From positions 1 to 25,514 of the forward strand of contig VGYW01000076.1 of the NCBI GenBank assembly GCA_016872875.1: 25,514 bases of DNA. The letters run 5' to 3'. The number at the start of each line of letters is the position of its first letter. Positions within the stretch are counted from its first letter, which is position 1. The position numbers and the translations under genes were made by a program. Source of the DNA: Planctomycetota bacterium (GTDB lineage Bacteria > Planctomycetota > PUPC01 > DSUN01). Positions 21,975 through 25,514 of the stretch are shown here, in pieces. The notes beneath the pieces were generated by a model. It made no database searches and had not been told where the DNA came from. It saw only the letters and a list, made by a program, of their open reading frames with translations.

Positions 21975-22941
21975 GCCACTTAGTGCGAACCGCCACCTGC
22001 CGGAGCCGGGCGCCGACGCGGACCGGTGCCTGGACGAGGTGCCTGCGGGCCTCCGCCGCGCCGGGCCGCCCAACCTGCCGGTGCTCGACGAGGCGGCGGT
22101 TCGCTCGCACTTCGTCGAGCTGGCCGCCCTGCCCGGCCCGCAGTGGCCCGGAGCCGCGGCCGCGGCACGGGCAGCCGGGCTGCCCGGCCTGAGCGCCCTG
22201 CACCCCGAGCAGCCGGCGAGCACTGCCCAGGGCGCGCTCGAAGTGCTCCACGAGGCCGCCCGCGCGCTCGCCATCGTGATGGGGCTGGACCGCGTGAGCC
22301 TCCAGCCTGCCGACCTCGATGTTGCCGAGCGGGTGGCCATTCGGCTGGCCCTCGCCGCCTTCGCCCGCACCCAGCCGGCGCGGCGCGAGGTGGCGGCCCC
22401 CGTCGGGAGCCGGCTTCTCATCCACGCCCAGGAGCTCGGACTTGCCGTTCGCCAAGTGGAGCGGCTGGCAAGCGGCGAGCTGGACGTTGACGCCCTTGAG
22501 GGGGCGGTCGGCGAGGCCACGGCACTCGTCGCGGCCGGTTGGCTCACACCCGCCGGGCGCTTCGAGCGGAACGTGGCCGCTGCCGGCCACGTGGCGCACG
22601 CCCGCGGCGCCCTCTTTGGAGTTGACGCCACGGGCCTGGCGCGCCTCGCAGGCCACACGCGGCTGCGCGAGGCCGAGGCTGACATCACCTGGGTGAGCCT
22701 GGCCGAGCTTTGCCCCATGGCAACAGGGGCGGCGCTCGGCGTCCGGTCCCACCTCACCCAGTACCTGCCCGGGCCGCTCGTGGGCAAGGAGCGCAGCGGC
22801 TACGTCCTCGACGACGAGTTGCCGGGCACGGTTGGCCCCGTGGCGCTGGCGCCCGGGCGGCTGGCCGATGCCCTGCCCCTCTACGTACTCTTCAGCACGC
22901 TCGGCGAGGCCGGCCTGCGGCAGAGGGCAGAGGATTTCTGA
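21958..22941 (+). CDS. truncated GcvPB-like protein without the PLP lysine
   Basis: The 327-residue protein aligns with the first two thirds of GcvPB: NLPVLDEAAVRSHFVELAAL (39-58), SALHPEQPASTAQGALEVLH (79-98), MGLDRVSLQPADL (108-120) and LDVDALEGAVGEATALVAAG (175-194). The catalytic features are missing. The YPLGSCTMKYNPK loop is lost, HGTNPA is absent, NPNTLG reads WLTPAG, and the PLP segment LNLHKTFSTPHGGGGPG reads VSLAELCPMATGAALG, placing Glu250 at the lysine position. The last third of the family (about 150 residues) is missing; the reading frame ends in the first bases of a T-rich repeat. The start is ATG 21958 or 21967, inside the end of the GcvPA-like gene. It could be a non-catalytic partner or a decaying pseudogene. 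Confidence 0.75.
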   Translation: MPTMARPLSANRHLPEPGADADRCLDEVPAGLRRAGPPNLPVLDEAAVRSHFVELAALPGPQWPGAAAAARAAGLPGLSALHPEQPASTAQGALEVLHEAARALAIVMGLDRVSLQPADLDVAERVAIRLALAAFARTQPARREVAAPVGSRLLIHAQELGLAVRQVERLASGELDVDALEGAVGEATALVAAGWLTPAGRFERNVAAAGHVAHARGALFGVDATGLARLAGHTRLREAEADITWVSLAELCPMATGAALGVRSHLTQYLPGPLVGKERSGYVLDDELPGTVGPVALAPGRLADALPLYVLFSTLGEAGLRQRAEDF

Positions 22942-23012
22942 TTTCTGATTTTCGATTTTCGATTTTTGATTTTTGACTCTTGACTTTTGACTTTTGGCTT
23001 TTGACTTTTGAC
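22935..23012. repeat. T-rich simple repeat (GATTTT and TTTTGAC units) upstream of serA
   Basis: Units of TTTCTGAT, GATTTTC and GATTTTT (22935-22973) grade into TTGACTT repeats (22974-23011). The tract is AT-rich in otherwise GC-rich DNA, supplies the stop codon of the GcvPB-like gene, and contains four or more TTGACT-like hexamers. No clear -10 box follows within 17 bases of any of them. Confidence 0.75.
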
Positions 23013-23040
23013 CGCCAGTTGACAGGGGGAGATGGAAGCC

Positions 23041-24615
23041 ATGAAGGTGCTCGTCAGCGATCCGCTTTCGGCGGAGGGCATCGCCATCCTGAAGGAGGCG
23101 GGCCACGAGGTGGTGGAGCGGGCAGGTGTGCCGGCGGAGGAGCTGCGGCAGCTCCTGGCCGATTGCGACGCACTGATCGTCCGCAGCGCGACGAAGGCGA
23201 CGGCTGACCTCCTGGCGAGCGCGGAGCGGCTCAAGGTGATCGGTCGCGCGGGGGCCGGGGTGGACAACGTGGACCTCGACGCGGCGACCCGCCGCGGCAT
23301 CGTGGTGATGAACACGCCGGGTGGAAACACCATCGCGGCCTGCGAGCTCACGATGGCGATGATGCTCGCACTCGCCCGCCGCCTGCCACAACTGAGCGCG
23401 CGGGTGAAGGCCGGCGAGTGGCCCAAGAAGGGCGCCACCGGCATCGAGCTCCAGGGCAAGCGCCTCGGCATCATCGGCCTCGGCCGCATCGGGGCAGAGG
23501 TGGCGCGCCGCGCGCTGGCCTTCGGCATGGACCTCGTGGCCTACGACCCCTTCGTGAGCGCCGAGCGGGCGAGGAGCCTGGAGGCCCAACTCGTGCCGCT
23601 CGATGAACTGCTCGCCACCAGCGACGTCATCACGATTCACGCCCCGCACGCCCCCGAGACGGATGGGCTGCTGGATGCCGCAGCATTCGCCAAGATGAAG
23701 AAGGGGGTGCTGCTCATCAACTGCGCCCGCGGCGGCATCATCGTCGAGGCGGCGCTCGCCGAGGCCCTCCAGAGCGGCAAGGTGGCGGGGTGCGCGCTCG
23801 ACGTCTTCGCGCACGAGCCGCCGACCGGCAGCCCCCTCCTCGCCTTCGACCAGGTGATCGCCACCCCTCACGTGGGCGCGACGACGCAGGAGGCACAGGC
23901 CACCGTCGCCACGCAGATCGCCAAACAGGTCGTGGCCTTCCTTCGCGGCGGGCCGCCCCAGAACGCCGTGAACGTCCCCTGCATCGAGCCGGAGCTCCTC
24001 GACGTGCTCGGCCCCTACATTGACCTTGCGGAGCGGCTGGGCAGCCTGCTCGTGCAACTGGCCGAGGGCGGCATCGGACGCCTCACCGTGACCTATCGGG
24101 GCGAGATCAACCAATACGACCTCCGCCCCCTCACCGCGGCCCTCCTCAAGGGAGTCCTACAGCGGGCGGTCAGGACCGTCAACTACGTCAACGCCCCTGT
24201 CATCGCCGCCGAGCGTGGCTTGCGGGTGGACGTCATCAAGGCGGGCGAGGTGGAGGACTTTGCGAACCTGATTTCGGCGGACGCCCAGGTAGGCGGGCGG
24301 ACGCTCTCCGCCGCGGGCTCCATGCTCGCACGCCACACGCCGCGCATCGTGCGGGTGGACACCTACCGCGTGGACGCGGCGCCCCAGGGCCACCTGCTCG
24401 TCACGCGCAACCACGACCGGCCGGGCGTCATCGCCCACGTGAGCAGCGTGCTGGCCCGCCGCGGCATCAACATCGCGGACATGACCTGCGGCCGCGACCA
24501 TCCCGGCGGCACCTCGCTGCTCGTCATCAGCATTGACAACCCCGTGACCCCTGAGATCGTCCGCGAGATCGAAGCCTCCCCCCTCATCCTCCGCGCCCAG
24601 CTCGTCTCGCTCTGA
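23041..24615 (+). CDS. serA: D-3-phosphoglycerate dehydrogenase
   Basis: This 524-residue enzyme oxidises 3-phosphoglycerate with NAD, the first step of serine synthesis. The start MKVLVSDPLSAEGIAILKEA at ATG 23041 is typical for long SerA, with GGGGGAG nine bases upstream; the ATG at 23032 would sit directly on that site. The NAD motif GLGRIGAEVARRA is at 146-158. The catalytic residues are R230 (NCARGG), E259 (FAHEPP) and H277 (TPHVGATTQEA). An allosteric substrate-binding-type domain follows (about 315-440), and a C-terminal ACT domain starts at HLLVTRNHDRPGVIAHVSSV (451-470), where serine usually gives feedback. The preceding GcvP-like pair and hom are on the same strand; a dedicated promoter is not obvious. 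Confidence 0.96.
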   Translation: MKVLVSDPLSAEGIAILKEAGHEVVERAGVPAEELRQLLADCDALIVRSATKATADLLASAERLKVIGRAGAGVDNVDLDAATRRGIVVMNTPGGNTIAACELTMAMMLALARRLPQLSARVKAGEWPKKGATGIELQGKRLGIIGLGRIGAEVARRALAFGMDLVAYDPFVSAERARSLEAQLVPLDELLATSDVITIHAPHAPETDGLLDAAAFAKMKKGVLLINCARGGIIVEAALAEALQSGKVAGCALDVFAHEPPTGSPLLAFDQVIATPHVGATTQEAQATVATQIAKQVVAFLRGGPPQNAVNVPCIEPELLDVLGPYIDLAERLGSLLVQLAEGGIGRLTVTYRGEINQYDLRPLTAALLKGVLQRAVRTVNYVNAPVIAAERGLRVDVIKAGEVEDFANLISADAQVGGRTLSAAGSMLARHTPRIVRVDTYRVDAAPQGHLLVTRNHDRPGVIAHVSSVLARRGINIADMTCGRDHPGGTSLLVISIDNPVTPEIVREIEASPLILRAQLVSL

Positions 24616-24632
24616 CCTGTTCCGCCATCAAT

Positions 24633-24889
24633 TGGTACATTGCCCCACAGCCAAAGAGACAAGTTCACTGATGCCTCAGAGTCTTGCTCCCGAAGGGAGC
24701 ACAGTGGGTAGCCGGCGGCTTCAGCCGCCGGACTCGGGCGCCAGAAGTAGAGAAGTCCCGAAGGGACGGCAGAGACCCGTGCCGCGCCGCCCTGCCGCGG
24801 GGCTTCTGCCGTCCCTTCGGGACTGGCCTGTGGGTGCGCCTGGATCCGGCGGCTGAAGCCGCCGGCTACCCACTGCTGTCCCTTCGGGA
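24633..24889. repeat. nested palindromic repeat element, copy 1
   Basis: The core starts at 24683 and carries several nested inverted repeats. A perfect 30-base pair is at 24703-24732 and 24845-24874, containing the GCCGGCGGC/GCCGCCGGC palindrome. Inside it, 20 bases at 24754-24773 are exactly inverted at 24805-24824. Small GCTCCCGAAGGGAGC-type hairpins are at the margins. From 24683 to 24857 it matches copy 2 (25340-25514) with three differences in 175 bases, and the 50 bases upstream are related at about 70 percent. The reading frames inside are repeat artefacts. Confidence 0.85.
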
Positions 24890-24925
24890 CTGCGATTCCA
24901 TTCCCTTGTTTGTGGGCCCGTGTGC

Positions 24926-25060
24926 TCAGAGCGCGTGGTAGGGCAGGCCGAAGGTGTCGGCCACGGCGCGGTTGGTGACTTTGCCCGCGACAAGGTTGAG
25001 GCCGGCACGGATGGCGGGGTTCTCGGCCGGCAGTTCGCTTTGCTGAGCGAAGCCCACCTG
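24926..25060 (-). pseudogene. ald: C-terminal remnant of alanine dehydrogenase
   Basis: On the minus strand, the segment before the stop at 24926-24928 reads NPAIRAGLNLVAGKVTNRAV followed by ADTFGLPYHAL. This is the characteristic end of alanine dehydrogenase (family pattern: DPAL..GLNv..GkVT...VAealGLPY). Only about 32 to 45 residues are recognisable; the rest of the gene is absent and the antitoxin-like gene begins just beyond. Alanine dehydrogenase interconverts L-alanine and pyruvate with NAD. The fragment is too short to function and probably remains from an insertion or deletion between the two repeat copies. Confidence 0.62.
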
Positions 25061-25107
25061 GGCATAATGATGGTGTGAGGTTCGACACTGCACAGGGAGC
25101 TCATTCG

Positions 25108-25272
25108 ATGACGACTTTCGTTGCCCACTCCGATGGAAAGATCCTGGTCCCGGACGAGCCGGTCGAGCTGCGGGCTGGCACGAAGTACCTGGTCTCCCTT
25201 CGACCGCGCCCAGAGGAGGGAGAGGAGGAGGAAGCAGTTCGCTCCCTCCTTCACGGGAGGCCCAAGCGCTGA
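25108..25272 (+). CDS. small antitoxin-like protein (DUF104/VapB-like)
   Basis: This 54-residue protein reads MTTFVAHSDGKILVPDEPVE and continues LRAGTKYLVSLRP, the short beta-strand pattern of DUF104/VapB-type antitoxins (F.A.FDGK.l.pdePv.L..Gt...V), with an acidic run (EEGEEEEA) and a basic end. The ATG at 25108 has GGGAG eight bases upstream; the GTG at 25075 lacks one. In such modules a PIN-domain toxin usually follows, but here the repeat begins soon after the stop, so it is an orphan in this window. A free-standing role or a toxin lost by rearrangement are both possible. Confidence 0.62.
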   Translation: MTTFVAHSDGKILVPDEPVELRAGTKYLVSLRPRPEEGEEEEAVRSLLHGRPKR

Positions 25273-25289
25273 TGGCCGATCTCTCCCCT

Positions 25290-25514
25290 TGATACATCGC
25301 CCCCAACCAAAGGGACCAGTTCATTGGGGTCCCATCGACTTGCTCCCGAAGGGAGCACAGTGGGTAGCCGGCGGCTTCAGCCGCCGGACTCGGGCGCCAG
25401 AAGTAGAGAAGTCCCGAAGGGACGGCAGAGACCCGTGCCGTGCCGCCCTGCCGCGGGGCTTCTGCCGTCCCTTCGGGACTGGTTTGTGGGTGCGCCTGGA
25501 TCCGGCGGCTGAAG
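25290..25514. repeat. nested palindromic repeat element, copy 2 (cut by window end)
   Basis: The core from 25340 to the window end repeats 24683-24857 with three base differences (one near the GTGCCG/GCGCCG site, two in the GGCCTG/GGTTTG site). The upstream 50 bases are a diverged copy of 24633-24682 at the same offset of 657 bases. It continues past the window, where the second half of the outer inverted repeat is expected. Confidence 0.83.

Noticed and set aside
21916..24114. 732-residue open frame on the minus strand
   Set aside because: It is antisense to the GcvPB-like gene and serA, runs through the T-rich repeat and shows no family motif.
24670..24931. CTCAGAG flanks (24675-24681 and 24925-24931) as target duplication of repeat copy 1
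   Set aside because: The ends inside those flanks are not inverted repeats of each other, and copy 2 is not flanked by the same 7-mer at its left end, so chance is likely.
24680..25512. Small open frames in both nested repeats coding for nearly identical peptides
   Set aside because: They follow from repeat identity. The same palindrome is open in several frames and no ribosome site is present.

Overview
The window is GC-rich DNA, about two thirds G+C by eye. It looks like an uncultured anaerobic or facultative bacterium, most likely of the Planctomycetota or another PVC-type lineage. This is an inference from gene content: Tat-exported FucI-fold and ThuA proteins beside a Gfo/Idh/MocA oxidoreductase, a PcRGLX-like polysaccharide lyase, and many palindromic intergenic repeats. 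No rRNA or tRNA gene was seen, so the assignment is not proven. Nearly every gene has long open antisense shadows; I chose frames by motifs, Shine-Dalgarno sites and promoters.

Layout. (1) 1-3462, minus strand: the 5' part of a YidC-like insertase gene with a carbohydrate-binding-like insert, a class II aldolase, a palindromic spacer, then a metallophosphoesterase and a Trm112-like protein under one strong promoter. (2) 3709-7043: two consecutive Tat-signal proteins (sugar-isomerase fold and ThuA fold) convergent with a Gfo/Idh/MocA oxidoreductase, which fits sugar or glycoside catabolism. (3) 7088-7366: a MITE-like element with 19-bp terminal inverted repeats and a 9-bp target duplication. 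(4) 7456-12861, plus strand: an aldo/keto-reductase-like barrel protein, a secreted six-hairpin-type protein and a PcRGLX/YetA-like protein. (5) 12964-19058, minus strand: a formate dehydrogenase operon with NuoE-like, NuoF-like, selenocysteine-containing catalytic subunit, FdhD and a small unknown protein. (6) 19236-24615, plus strand: homoserine dehydrogenase, a pair of GcvPA/GcvPB homologues that have lost catalytic motifs, and phosphoglycerate dehydrogenase. (7) 24633 to the end: two copies of a nested palindromic repeat flanking an alanine dehydrogenase remnant and an orphan antitoxin-like gene.

How the genes work together. The formate dehydrogenase operon should pass electrons between formate and NAD(P) through a chain of iron-sulfur clusters and FMN. 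Its catalytic subunit is read through an in-frame UGA followed by a hairpin very like the fdhF SECIS element of E. coli. Hom and SerA belong to threonine/methionine and serine/glycine synthesis and both end in regulatory-type ACT domains. Between them lie both halves of a glycine-decarboxylase-like protein in which the PLP lysine and glycine-rich loop are gone; it is either a repurposed non-catalytic pair or a decaying locus. This pair, the selenoprotein operon, the MITE-like element and the YidC insert are the most interesting parts of the window.
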